NCBI RefSeq assembly: GCF_047462415.1
Contig: NZ_JANSJE010000010.1
Span: forward strand, 1 to 64,000
Source of the DNA: Thermostichus sp047462415
Lineage (GTDB): Bacteria; Cyanobacteriota; Cyanobacteriia; Thermostichales; Thermostichaceae
Direction: 5' to 3'
Length of the DNA: 64,000 nucleotides
Made by a program: the position numbers and the translations under genes. Below, one piece after another: positions 40,391 to 48,785 of the stretch (position 1 is its first letter; every line of letters starts with the position of its first letter). The notes below the pieces were generated by a model. That model had not been told where the DNA came from. It ran no database searches and saw only the letters and a list, made by a program, of their open reading frames with translations.

Positions 40391-43012
40391 CTAGAGAACC
40401 AAGTTAACCAGCTTTTTCGGCACCACCACCACTTTTTTGGGCGTCGCCCCTTCCAGATACTTTTGCGCCGCCTCAGACTGAAGGGCCAAGCGTTCCTGCT
40501 CCTCTGGCGTCACGTCCGCCGGTGCCTCAAATGAGCCGCGCAATTTGCCGTTCACCTGAATCACAATGGTTACCGTGTCGGCCACCAGAGCCGCCGGATC
40601 ATGGCTGGGCCAAGATTGACGATGGACTGAGTCCTGGCCGCCCAGCGCCTGCCACAACTCCTCGGCAATGTGGGGGGCAAAGGGGGCCAAGAGCAACACC
40701 AGGGTGCGCATCCCCTCCGCATAGACCGGCGAATCCGGGATCCCGGCCTCGGCCAGGGCGTTGCTCAGCTTCATCAGCTCGGCGATGGCGGTGTTGAGCT
40801 GGTATTCCTCCAGATCCTCACTGACTGCCTGGATGGCCGTGTGGACGGCGCGGCGCAGATCTTTTTCGGCCTTGGTCAGGGATCCCGCCTCGACCTGGGC
40901 CTGCAGCAGCTCGGCGGCTTTGCCCCGCAAGGACTCCGTCCCGCTATCGCGAACGACAAACTCGTACACTTGCCGCCAGACGCGGTTGAGAAAGCGAAAC
41001 TGGCCTTCCACATCGGCATCGTCCCACTCCAGATCTTTCTCGGGGGGCGCCTTGAAGAGGATAAACATGCGGGCTGTGTCCGCTCCGTAGTGGGCCAGCA
41101 CTTCCTCCGGATCCACGCCGTTGCCTTTGGATTTGGACATGGTGGCGTAGATAACTTGCAGGGGCTCGCCGGTCTCTGGATCTGTGGGGTTGTTGGGATC
41201 CTTGACCAGAGCCGCCGGGATCCAGCGATCCTTGCCGGACTTGTTGGGGTTGTAGTAGGTGCGCCCCTGCACCATCCCCTGGGTGAGCAGACGCAAGAAC
41301 GGCTCGTCAAAATTCAGCAGCCCCTGATCTCGCAGCACCTTGGTGAAAAAGCGGGAATAGAGCAGGTGCAAGATGGCGTGCTCGATACCGCCCACGTACT
41401 GATCTACCGGCAGCCAGGCGTTGACCAGGTCTCTGCGGAAGATCTCGCGGTCGTTGCGGGGATCGCTGAAGCGCAGGAAATACCAGGACGAGCAGATGAA
41501 GGTGTCCATCGTGTCGGTCTCGCGGCGGGCATCGGCGCCACAGGTGGGGCATTTTACCTTCACCCAGTCCTCCAAGTGGGCCAAGGGAGAGCCACCTCGT
41601 CCGCTCAGCTCCACATCCTCCGGCAACAGCACCGGCAGATCCTCCTCCGGCACCGGCACAATCCCGCAGTGGGGGCAATGAATTACGGGGATGGGGCAGC
41701 CCCAGTAGCGCTGCCGCGAGATGAGCCAATCCCGCAGGCGGTAGTTCACCTGCCGTTCCCCCAAGCCCTGACTCTCTAACCAGGCGATGGCTCTTTCTAC
41801 GCTCTGCCCTGGGCCTTTGCCCACCGGGATCCCGTCCAAGGGGCCGGAGTTGATCATCACCCCTTCCCCTGTCCAGGCCGACTGCAGATCTGCAGCCGTC
41901 TCCCCTGCCTCGCCGGGCGGCTGCACCACCTGCTTGATGGGCAGGCCAAACTTGCGGGCAAACTCGAAGTCCCGCTGGTCGTGGGCGGGCACGGCCATGA
42001 TGGCCCCCGTACCGTAGCCCATCAGCACATAGTCGGCAATCCAGATGGGGATCCGCTCTTGGTTGACGGGGTTGATGGCGTAGGATCCCGTCCAGACGCC
42101 CGTTTTTTCCCGGTCTTCGGCGCTGCGCTCGATCTCGCTGCGGGCGGCAGCCTCGGCCTGGTAAGCCTTGACGACGGGCTGTTGCTCAGGGGTGGTGAGC
42201 TTGTCCACCAAGGGGTGCTCCGGCGACATGACCATGAAGGTGGCCCCCCAGAGGGTATCGGGCCGCGTGGTGAACACCGGCAGCTCCTCCCCTGTCTCCG
42301 CTTTGAAGACAACCCTAGCCCCCACCGACCGGCCGATCCAGTTCTCCTGCATAATGCGCACCCGCTCCGGCCAGCCGGAGAGCTGTTCTAGGTCGGCCAG
42401 CAGTTGGTCAGCATAGGCGGTGATTTTGAAAAACCACTGCTTGAGCAGGCGCTTTTCCACCAGAGCGCCGGATCGCCAGGAGCGCCCCTCCGCATCCACC
42501 TGCTCGTTGGCCAGCACCGTCTGATCCACGGGATCCCAGTTCACCGCCGCCTCTTTTTGGTAGGCCAGGCCCGCCTTCAAAAATTGCAGGAAGATCCACT
42601 GCGTCCATTTGTAGTAGTCTGGCGAACAACTGGCTATCTCCCGCTCCCAGTCGTAGGAAAGCCCCAGCCGTTGCAGTTGATCCCGCATCTGGGCGATGTT
42701 CTGGTAGGTCCACTTGGCCGGCGGGATCCCCCGGTCGATGGCGGCATTCTCCGCCGGCAGACCAAAGGCATCCCAGCCCATCGGGTGCAGCACCGCGTAC
42801 CCTTGCATGCGCTTGTGGCGGGCAATCACATCGGTGATGGTGTAGTTGCGGACATGCCCCATGTGCAGGTTGCCGCTGGGGTAGGGGAACATCGACAAAG
42901 CATAAAACTTGCGGATCCCGTCCTTCAACTCTGGGGTGCGATCCAGCCCCATTTCACGCCAGTGGGCCTGCCACTTGCTCTCGATGGCCCGGGGATTGTA
43001 GCGCGCGTCCAC
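40391..43012 (-). CDS. leuS: Leucyl-tRNA synthetase (LeuS)
   Basis: 873 aa class I aminoacyl-tRNA synthetase. HIGH motif region PYPSGNLHMGHVRNY, editing domain (TTRPDTLWGATF, VPAHDQRD), a zinc-like CPHCG/CPTCG pair and KMSKS region MSKSKGNGVDPEE. The product charges tRNA-Leu and edits mischarged forms. GTG 43012 has GGAG nine bases upstream. Single gene, convergent with pyrFE. Confidence 0.98.
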   Translation of the reverse strand: MDARYNPRAIESKWQAHWREMGLDRTPELKDGIRKFYALSMFPYPSGNLHMGHVRNYTITDVIARHKRMQGYAVLHPMGWDAFGLPAENAAIDRGIPPAKWTYQNIAQMRDQLQRLGLSYDWEREIASCSPDYYKWTQWIFLQFLKAGLAYQKEAAVNWDPVDQTVLANEQVDAEGRSWRSGALVEKRLLKQWFFKITAYADQLLADLEQLSGWPERVRIMQENWIGRSVGARVVFKAETGEELPVFTTRPDTLWGATFMVMSPEHPLVDKLTTPEQQPVVKAYQAEAAARSEIERSAEDREKTGVWTGSYAINPVNQERIPIWIADYVLMGYGTGAIMAVPAHDQRDFEFARKFGLPIKQVVQPPGEAGETAADLQSAWTGEGVMINSGPLDGIPVGKGPGQSVERAIAWLESQGLGERQVNYRLRDWLISRQRYWGCPIPVIHCPHCGIVPVPEEDLPVLLPEDVELSGRGGSPLAHLEDWVKVKCPTCGADARRETDTMDTFICSSWYFLRFSDPRNDREIFRRDLVNAWLPVDQYVGGIEHAILHLLYSRFFTKVLRDQGLLNFDEPFLRLLTQGMVQGRTYYNPNKSGKDRWIPAALVKDPNNPTDPETGEPLQVIYATMSKSKGNGVDPEEVLAHYGADTARMFILFKAPPEKDLEWDDADVEGQFRFLNRVWRQVYEFVVRDSGTESLRGKAAELLQAQVEAGSLTKAEKDLRRAVHTAIQAVSEDLEEYQLNTAIAELMKLSNALAEAGIPDSPVYAEGMRTLVLLLAPFAPHIAEELWQALGGQDSVHRQSWPSHDPAALVADTVTIVIQVNGKLRGSFEAPADVTPEEQERLALQSEAAQKYLEGATPKKVVVVPKKLVNLVL

Positions 43013-43070
43013 GGTTTGATGCTCCTGGGGAAAAAGCGCTCACCCTTTACATGCTACGCAAGTTTTAAAA

Positions 43071-43961
43071 TCAGTAGGTTTCTTCGTGCCACCTATCTGC
43101 TTTCTTCAGCTCCTTCTGGAACTTGCTCCAATCCTGACCGGCTTGTTCGGCCAAGGGCCCCATGACGTTGTTGATCCCGTCTTCCATCCCCTTGAGGCCG
43201 CAGATGTAGGTGTAGGTGTTGGGCTTTTGCAGCATCTCCCACAGCTCAGCGCCGTACTCCGCCATGCGGTTTTGCACGTACATCTTTTTGCCGTCGGGGG
43301 TTTGCTGTTCGCGGCTGATGGCGTAATCGACGCGGAAGCGATCCCCGTACTGGGCTTTCCAGGCCTCTAGATCCCCGTGGTAGAGCAAGGTGGAAGTGGT
43401 AGGTACCCCAAAAAACAGCCAGATCCTGCCCTGATAGTTGGGATCCTCCTCAAACAGATGCTTGATGAAGGCGCGAAAAGGGGCGATGCCGGTGCCGGTG
43501 GCGATCAAAATCAGGTTGGCGTTCTCATCTTCGGGCAGTAGGAAGGTTTTCCCCGAGGGCCCGGTGATCATCACCTCGTCGCCGGGTTTGAGATCGGTGA
43601 GGAAGCCGGAGCAGACCCCCACCCCCGGCTGGCCCGTCTCTTTATCCACGTATTCGGCCCGCTTCACGCTCAACGAAACGGTGCGCCCCTCGCCATCATC
43701 GCCGTAGCGGGTGGACGCAATGGAGTAGAGGCGGGGCTTGTGGGGCTTGCCTTTGGCATCTTCGCCAGGGGGGATAATGCCAACGCTTTGCCCTTCTAGG
43801 TAGCGGTAGTTGGGATCCGGCAAGCTGAGCACGATGTGCTTGGTCAGCCCGGGCGCCCCCTCGCCGACAATGGAGTAGGTCTCCACACATTGTCCGATCA
43901 GAGGCGCGTTGGGACGATACAGATTGACGACAACCTCTCGCTTTTCTGCGCTGGCAACCAT
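43071..43961 (-). CDS. petH: Ferredoxin-NADP+ reductase, short form without CpcD-like domain
   Basis: 296 aa FNR catalytic unit: FAD site RLYSIAST, NADP site (ATGTGIAPFRAFIKHLF), C-terminal WHEETY with the terminal Tyr stacking on FAD. ATG 43961 gives MVASAEKREVV. The 85 codons further upstream in frame are not CpcD-like. In most phycobilisome-bearing cyanobacteria PetH has an N-terminal CpcD-like linker of about 80-100 residues that docks it to phycobilisomes; here it is absent, so only the soluble form is encoded. Divergent from prk. Confidence 0.93.
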   Translation of the reverse strand: MVASAEKREVVVNLYRPNAPLIGQCVETYSIVGEGAPGLTKHIVLSLPDPNYRYLEGQSVGIIPPGEDAKGKPHKPRLYSIASTRYGDDGEGRTVSLSVKRAEYVDKETGQPGVGVCSGFLTDLKPGDEVMITGPSGKTFLLPEDENANLILIATGTGIAPFRAFIKHLFEEDPNYQGRIWLFFGVPTTSTLLYHGDLEAWKAQYGDRFRVDYAISREQQTPDGKKMYVQNRMAEYGAELWEMLQKPNTYTYICGLKGMEDGINNVMGPLAEQAGQDWSKFQKELKKADRWHEETY

Positions 43962-44291
43962 AACTGCGATCTGCTCCTGGCACTGGAGAGAAAATGGATA
44001 GCAAACACCATAGCAGCCCGGCTGGCCAAATGGAACTTGCCAGCAGAGAAGCCGGCAGCCCTTTCGAGCTGATGCCGAGAGCGACACCCCCAAAAAACTG
44101 CTCCCAGCCGAGCTCAGCGGCCAAGAATATGCATTTTTTGTTAAATTGTTCCTTAAGGTGCTGATATCTCTGGCCTGCAAGCGGGTTGTGAGGTAGTGGC
44201 TCTGTTGTGGTATCATGCAGAGCCGTAACAGTTGGTAACTTTCCTAGCAGCTTTTTCTCAGTTTTGCCCTGCCCGTCCCCAAGGAGTTCCC
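43962..44291. other. petH-prk divergent regulatory region
   Basis: 330 bases shared by two Calvin-cycle/photosynthetic electron genes. An AT-rich patch (TTTTTTGTTAAATTGTTCC near 44130-44155) and a candidate prk promoter at 44186-44216 are present. Coordinated regulation is plausible but no named operator is recognised. Confidence 0.45.
44186..44216 (+). promoter_or_regulatory. Candidate prk promoter
   Basis: TTGTGA (44186-44191) and TATCAT (44211-44216) with a 19-base spacer, about 75 bases upstream of the prk ATG. Spacing is long; candidate only. Confidence 0.35.
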
Positions 44292-45299
44292 ATGGCAAGC
44301 AGTCCTGATCGTATTGTGATGATTGGTGTCGCCGGAGATTCTGGCTGTGGCAAATCCACGTTTTTACGTCGGCTGGGGGATCTGTTTGGCCGGGATCTGA
44401 TCACCACCATTTGTCTGGACGACTATCACTCCTTGGATCGCTACCAGCGCAAAGAGAAGGGCATCACGGCACTGGATCCCCGCGCCAACAACTTCGACCT
44501 GATGTACGAGCAGGCCAAGGCGCTCAAGAATGGCCAAAGCGTGATGAAGCCGATTTACAACCACGAGACCGGCCTCATCGACCCGCCGGAGCGGGTGGAT
44601 CCCAACCGCATCATCGTCCTGGAAGGGCTGCATCCCATGTACGACGAGCGGGTGCGCGAGCTGCTGGACTTCAAGGTGTACTTGGATTTGGCGCCGGAGA
44701 TCAAGATTGCCTGGAAGGTGAAGCGGGACATGGCCGAGCGGGGCCACACTTACGAAGATGTGTTGCGCTCGATCGAGGCTCGCCGTCCCGATTTTGAGGC
44801 TTATGTCGATGTGCAGAAGCAGTATGCCGATGCCGTCATCGAGGTTCTGCCCACCCAGTTGCTGCCAGAGCTGGATCCGGAGCACAAGGTGTTGCGGGTA
44901 CGGCTGATTCAGCGGGAAGGGGTCAAGTACTTCAACCCTGTTTACCTCTTCGATGAAGGCTCCACCATCGATTGGATCCCTTGCGGCAAAAAGCTGACCT
45001 GTTCCTATCCTGGGATCCGCCTCCACTACGGCCCTTCCACCTACTTCGATCACCCGGTTTCGATTTTGGAGATCGACGGCACCTTTGAAAAACTGGAGGA
45101 AGTCGTCTACATCGAGAACCACTTGAGCAACCTGTCCACCCGCTACTACGGCGAGCTGACGGAACTGTTGCGCAAGCACCCAGAATATCCGGGATCCCGC
45201 AATGGCTCTGGCCTGATTCAGGTTATCGTGGGCCTAAAGCTGCGCGCCCTTTACGAGCAAATCCAGGCCGAAGCCAAAGAGTTGGCGGTGGCTTCATAA
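44292..45299 (+). CDS. prk: Phosphoribulokinase (PRK)
   Basis: 335 aa. ATP-dependent phosphorylation of ribulose 5-phosphate to RuBP, dedicated Calvin-cycle enzyme. P-loop GVAGDSGCGKSTF, then CLDDYHSLDR with the catalytic Asp, and YNHETG. The regulatory Cys near residue 18 (DSGCGK) and another in ITTICLDDYH match the thioredoxin-sensitive pair. ATG 44292 has AAGGAG directly upstream. Divergent from petH. Confidence 0.97.
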   Translation: MASSPDRIVMIGVAGDSGCGKSTFLRRLGDLFGRDLITTICLDDYHSLDRYQRKEKGITALDPRANNFDLMYEQAKALKNGQSVMKPIYNHETGLIDPPERVDPNRIIVLEGLHPMYDERVRELLDFKVYLDLAPEIKIAWKVKRDMAERGHTYEDVLRSIEARRPDFEAYVDVQKQYADAVIEVLPTQLLPELDPEHKVLRVRLIQREGVKYFNPVYLFDEGSTIDWIPCGKKLTCSYPGIRLHYGPSTYFDHPVSILEIDGTFEKLEEVVYIENHLSNLSTRYYGELTELLRKHPEYPGSRNGSGLIQVIVGLKLRALYEQIQAEAKELAVAS

Positions 45300-45393
45300 C
45301 CTTTGCCCGCCCAAGCGGCTCAGGAGGGATTGCCGGTAGGGTGTTGCTGCAGGTAGGCTGACCCGGTGGGAGTCAGCGTCAAGGTTTGGGTCT

Positions 45394-46125
45394 ATGCAGG
45401 GATTCCAGTTGGAGATCTTTCCAGAGGGATCCGTCCTCATTCAGCGGGCCATCGAGGTTTGGCAAAGCCGGGCAGCGGCTGCCATCCGGGAGCGGGGACG
45501 TTTTACCGTGGTCCTGGCGGGGGGAAGCACCCCCAAGCAGTTGTATGCTGCTCTCGCCCAAACCCAAGGGATCCCTTGGCAACAAACCTGGCTGTTCTGG
45601 GGAGATGAGCGCTACGTCCCCCCGGAGCATCCCGAGAGCAACTACCGCATGGTGCAAGAAACCCTGCTGAAGTGGATCGGGATCCCGGCCGATCAGGTGT
45701 TTCCCATGCCCACCCAAGTGGGGGATCCGCTTCGCGATGCTGCCGACTATGAGGCGACCCTGCGGCGGCTTTTCGGCGCGGAGTGCCCTTCTCTCGACCT
45801 GATCTGGCTGGGGGTAGGGGAGGACGGCCACACAGCCTCTTTATTTCCCGACACCGCCGCCCTGCAGGTGCAACACCGCTGGGTAACAGTGGGGCAGAAA
45901 GGGCCGGAGCCGCGTCTAACCTTGACCTACCCTGTCCTCAATCGGGCAGCCCAGGTGGTGTTCTTGGTAACCGGAGCGAACAAAGCTGCCATTGTGAAAG
46001 AGGCGCTGACCACCGAGGCCCACCTACCCTGCCAGCGCGTCAACCCCAACGGACGGCTGCTCTGGTTGCTGGATGCGGCGGCGGCAGCTCAACTGCCCCT
46101 CCCAGCCGTCGCGCTGCTCAGGTGA
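45394..46125 (+). CDS. pgl: 6-phosphogluconolactonase (Pgl)
   Basis: 243 aa NagB-like fold. VLAGGSTPKQLYAAL, FWGDERYVPPEHPESNY and LIWLGVGEDGHTASLFPDT are the DevB-type Pgl motifs. It opens 6-phosphogluconolactone in the oxidative pentose phosphate pathway, which provides NADPH in the dark. Follows prk by 94 bases on the same strand but may have its own promoter. Confidence 0.95.
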   Translation: MQGFQLEIFPEGSVLIQRAIEVWQSRAAAAIRERGRFTVVLAGGSTPKQLYAALAQTQGIPWQQTWLFWGDERYVPPEHPESNYRMVQETLLKWIGIPADQVFPMPTQVGDPLRDAADYEATLRRLFGAECPSLDLIWLGVGEDGHTASLFPDTAALQVQHRWVTVGQKGPEPRLTLTYPVLNRAAQVVFLVTGANKAAIVKEALTTEAHLPCQRVNPNGRLLWLLDAAAAAQLPLPAVALLR

Positions 46126-46330
46126 CGTACCCCCGCCCTCATGCTGACGCATAGAGGGCAAGCTGCTCGTTTCAACAGGGAGCGATTGTGGGAACCCCAC
46201 CGCGTCCAGATTCCGGCAACGCCGTTTTGTGCAACCACCTCGGTTCCAGCACAGAAACTCCCGGCCCTTGCTGCCGCGGCCGTCCTGCCGACAGAGGGCG
46301 GGTTGGCTAAACGCGATTAAGCCACTCCTC

Positions 46331-46392
46331 AAGCGCTTCCCTCACCCCCAGCCCCTCACCCCCGGCCCCTCTCCCTCTGGGAGAGGGGAGTT
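46331..46392. repeat. Palindromic repeat
   Basis: AAGCGCTTCCCTCACCCCCAG, then CCCCTCACCCCCGGCCCCTC and TCCCTCTGGGAGAGGGGAG: one full palindromic unit preceded by a partial one. Lies between convergent pgl and the secreted protein at 46.4-46.9 kb. Confidence 0.8.
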
Positions 46393-46416
46393 GAAAACCG
46401 GCGGGGCAGGGATCCC

Positions 46417-46926
46417 TCAGGGGGTGCCGGGCAAATTCTTCAGTACTGGGATGACCAGCTCTTGGACGGGCAGGGCCACAGGCTGAGCGGAGTCGCTGCT
46501 CAGAGAACTGGATGGCACCGCAGGGGAAGAGCTTGGGAGCTCGCCAATGGGCCGCAGTTGCCAGCGGATGATCTGATCGCCGCGGTAAAAAGTAACCAGC
46601 AACTGATCCCCCTGCGACTGGATTTGCCAAGTGCCATCGCCGCTATTGACCGAAATATGGCCGCCGGAAAACGGTGCATCCAAAACCGGCCCCGATTGGG
46701 TCCAGATACGTCCTCCACCCGTTTCCAAGACCAATTGCACCGTTGCCCCCTGCCCCTGGCCACTCAAAATTTGGCCGGTTCCGCTCCAAACCCGGGTTTC
46801 TGTCTGGGCCACAGCGGGCTGCCCAAGCTGCAAAACCACGAGCAACAGCCCTGCCCAGCTCCGGTGGCTTCGCCGTCCCCCTCTCCCATCAGAGAGGAAG
46901 AAAGAAGAGCGAGAGAAAAAAGCCAT
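46417..46926 (-). CDS. Secreted beta-rich protein, unknown
   Basis: 169 aa from ATG 46926. Signal peptide with an unusually basic n-region, hydrophobic core WAGLLLVVLQLG and cleavage near AVAQ. Mature domain (RVWSGTGQILSGQGQGATVQ, FSGGHISVNSGDGTWQIQSQ, LLVTFYRGDQIIRWQL) alternates like a beta-sandwich; the Ser/Pro-rich C-terminus reaches the cell surface or periplasm. No named family recognised. Confidence 0.7.
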   Translation of the reverse strand: MAFFSRSSFFLSDGRGGRRSHRSWAGLLLVVLQLGQPAVAQTETRVWSGTGQILSGQGQGATVQLVLETGGGRIWTQSGPVLDAPFSGGHISVNSGDGTWQIQSQGDQLLVTFYRGDQIIRWQLRPIGELPSSSPAVPSSSLSSDSAQPVALPVQELVIPVLKNLPGTP

Positions 46927-47239
46927 TGCACCCACGTTGATACCACACGTCGCGATAAGTCTAAAACAGACAAAAAATGAAGCAGTCCTTTACACAGTCT
47001 TTTTCGCAGTCTGCCGGCAGCACTCAGGATCCCTCCTTTGGCTCTGAGCTGAGCCTGCTGCCAGCATCCTCTCTCGGCTTGATCCCAATCTAGCAACCCC
47101 CATCCCCCCAGACAGGATGTAACCTGAGGCTCTGGCTGCGGGGATCCCCAGCAACTGTTTCGCCAATGCGCAGAGGTGGGTCTGCAGGTATTTTCTAGGC
47201 GATCCTTCCCACTATTTATTACTACTGAAGCTTGAGAGA
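46927..47239. other. Gap upstream of the secreted protein
   Basis: 313 bases. A long minus-strand frame (to 47312) passes through, but its product is composition-biased and overlaps the TPR gene end, so I do not call it. Nothing else recognised. Confidence 0.4.
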
Positions 47240-48052
47240 CTATTTGAGAGCAAGGAAACGCTCCAGAGCTGCCACCATCGCCGGTGGCCAACGGCGGACA
47301 GATCTCACCCATTCCAGGTCGGCGTAGCGGGGATCCAGCCCTTGCACGGCTACCCAGTGACTTTCGGCTTCTCCCTGGCGACCCTGCACCCAGAGAATGG
47401 CACTGAGAGCGGCCCGCATATCTGGAAACCTCGGGTACTTGCGCACCAAAGCCCGCATCAAGCGCAGCGCAGCCTCTGTTTCGCCCATCTGGTAGAGGCT
47501 GAGGGCATAGTTGGCCTGGGCAAAAGCGTAATCGGGAGCCAGCTCCGTGGCGCGGCGGTAGTCGGCCAAAGCCTGCTGCCAGTTGCCCAGCCCCGCTTCA
47601 GCATTGCCGCGGTTGTTGTAGGCCGCCGCATCGTTGGGATCCAACTGCAACACCCGTTCGTAATCCGCAATCGCCTCCTGCCACCGCCCCAATCCCTCCA
47701 AAGCAGCCCCTCGATTCAGATAGGGATCCGGCGCCTCAGGAGCCAAACGAATGGCCTCAGCGTAGTCCTCCAGAGCTGCCTGGAATTGGTGCTGGCCAAC
47801 ACGAGCATTGCCCCGATTGCTCCACAAGGCCGGATTGTGCGGCTGGATCTGCAACAGTTGAGTCCACAAGGCTTCCGCCTGGGCAAGATCCCCCCGCCCG
47901 GTAGCAGCAAAAGCCTCCTCAAACAGCCGATCGATCTCGGGATCTATCTTGGCGTTTGCCGCCGTAACTGGGGGCCAGATAGGGATCCCTAGCCAAAGCA
48001 GCAACCCCAGCAAGAGGGCAGAGAGTAGGTTGGGTACAGGAACGAACTTCAT
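47240..48052 (-). CDS. Exported TPR-repeat protein
   Basis: 270 aa. A signal or anchor segment (LLSALLLGLLLWLGIPIW, ~8-25) precedes six or so tetratricopeptide repeats (about residues 38-235), e.g. NPALWSNRGNARVGQHQFQ, EALADYRRATEL-like and AAAYNNRGNAEAGLGN. TPRs bind partner proteins; cyanobacterial versions occur in photosystem assembly factors and secretion. Partner unknown. ATG 48052 used. Confidence 0.88.
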   Translation of the reverse strand: MKFVPVPNLLSALLLGLLLWLGIPIWPPVTAANAKIDPEIDRLFEEAFAATGRGDLAQAEALWTQLLQIQPHNPALWSNRGNARVGQHQFQAALEDYAEAIRLAPEAPDPYLNRGAALEGLGRWQEAIADYERVLQLDPNDAAAYNNRGNAEAGLGNWQQALADYRRATELAPDYAFAQANYALSLYQMGETEAALRLMRALVRKYPRFPDMRAALSAILWVQGRQGEAESHWVAVQGLDPRYADLEWVRSVRRWPPAMVAALERFLALK

Positions 48053-48113
48053 GGCTTCAACAGTTCCCTTGGGTGGGGGTCCCAAGCCGTCACCGCAAGG
48101 GGTCTGACATCAA

Positions 48114-48186
48114 CGCGCCCTGGAGGACTCGAACCCCCGACATCCGGTTTTGGAGACCGACGTTCTACCAACTGAACTAAGGACGC
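48114..48186 (-). tRNA. trnW: tRNA-Trp (anticodon CCA)
   Basis: 73-nt cloverleaf on the minus strand. Acceptor GCGTCCT pairs with AGGGCGC, the anticodon loop is CTCCAAA (anticodon CCA), T-arm GGTTCGAGTCC, discriminator G. It is 50 bases downstream of rplS on the same strand and may be co-transcribed. Confidence 0.97.
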
Positions 48187-48236
48187 ATTGGCAGGGACAC
48201 ACCCGCTTACTCAGTGTAGCAGGTACGACCCAAACC

Positions 48237-48629
48237 TCAGAGGGGCTGTTCCCGATTATCCATATTCTCTGTCTTGGCCTTGATGCGAGTGGCTTTGCCC
48301 ACCCGATCCCGCAAGTAGAACAGCTTGGCCCGGCGCACTTTACCCCGCCGCAGCACCTGGATCGACTCAATGCGCGGGGAATGAATGAGAAAAACTCGCT
48401 CCACGCCGATCCCCTGGAAAACCTTGCGTACCGTAATGGTGCGGTTGATGCCGGAGTGGCGCATGGCAATGACCGTGCCCTCAAAAGCCTGCACCCGCTC
48501 CTTGCCCCCCTCTTGAATGCGAACTCCCACCCGTACCTGATCGCCAACCCGGATCTCAGGCAGATCCCTTTTCAGGTGCGCCGCCTCGATGGAGCGGATG
48601 ATCTCTTCAGCGTTGATGCGAACGTTCAT
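48237..48629 (-). CDS. rplS: 50S ribosomal protein L19
   Basis: 130 aa. RVGVRIQEGGKERVQAFEG, RHSGINRTITVRKVFQGIGV and VFLIHSPRIESIQVLRRGKV (fragments of the L19 core) with C-terminal basic RAKLFYLRDRVGKATRIK. L19 sits at the subunit interface. A short extra tail (ENMDNREQPL) is lineage variation. Confidence 0.97.
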   Translation of the reverse strand: MNVRINAEEIIRSIEAAHLKRDLPEIRVGDQVRVGVRIQEGGKERVQAFEGTVIAMRHSGINRTITVRKVFQGIGVERVFLIHSPRIESIQVLRRGKVRRAKLFYLRDRVGKATRIKAKTENMDNREQPL

Positions 48630-48785
48630 GGCCTTCCCGCGCTACCGGCAGTTAACTATGGTAGCAATCGTTCCTGTTTTCTGTACAGAGCTGGCCGAGG
48701 GATGCGGGAAACCGTGTTTACGCCCCCCGCCTTTTTCCAATAGTCTAGACAAAGACAAAGCTTTTTTAAGAATGGGAGATTTTCT

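Noticed and set aside
43962..44216. 85-codon N-terminal extension of petH
   Set aside because: Not CpcD-like, Ser/Leu/Cys-mixed, lacks start-site support; probably the 5' untranslated region.
46764..47312. 182-aa - frame between TPR and secreted protein genes
   Set aside because: Ser/Gly/Cys-rich without helix or family pattern, overlaps both flanking genes.
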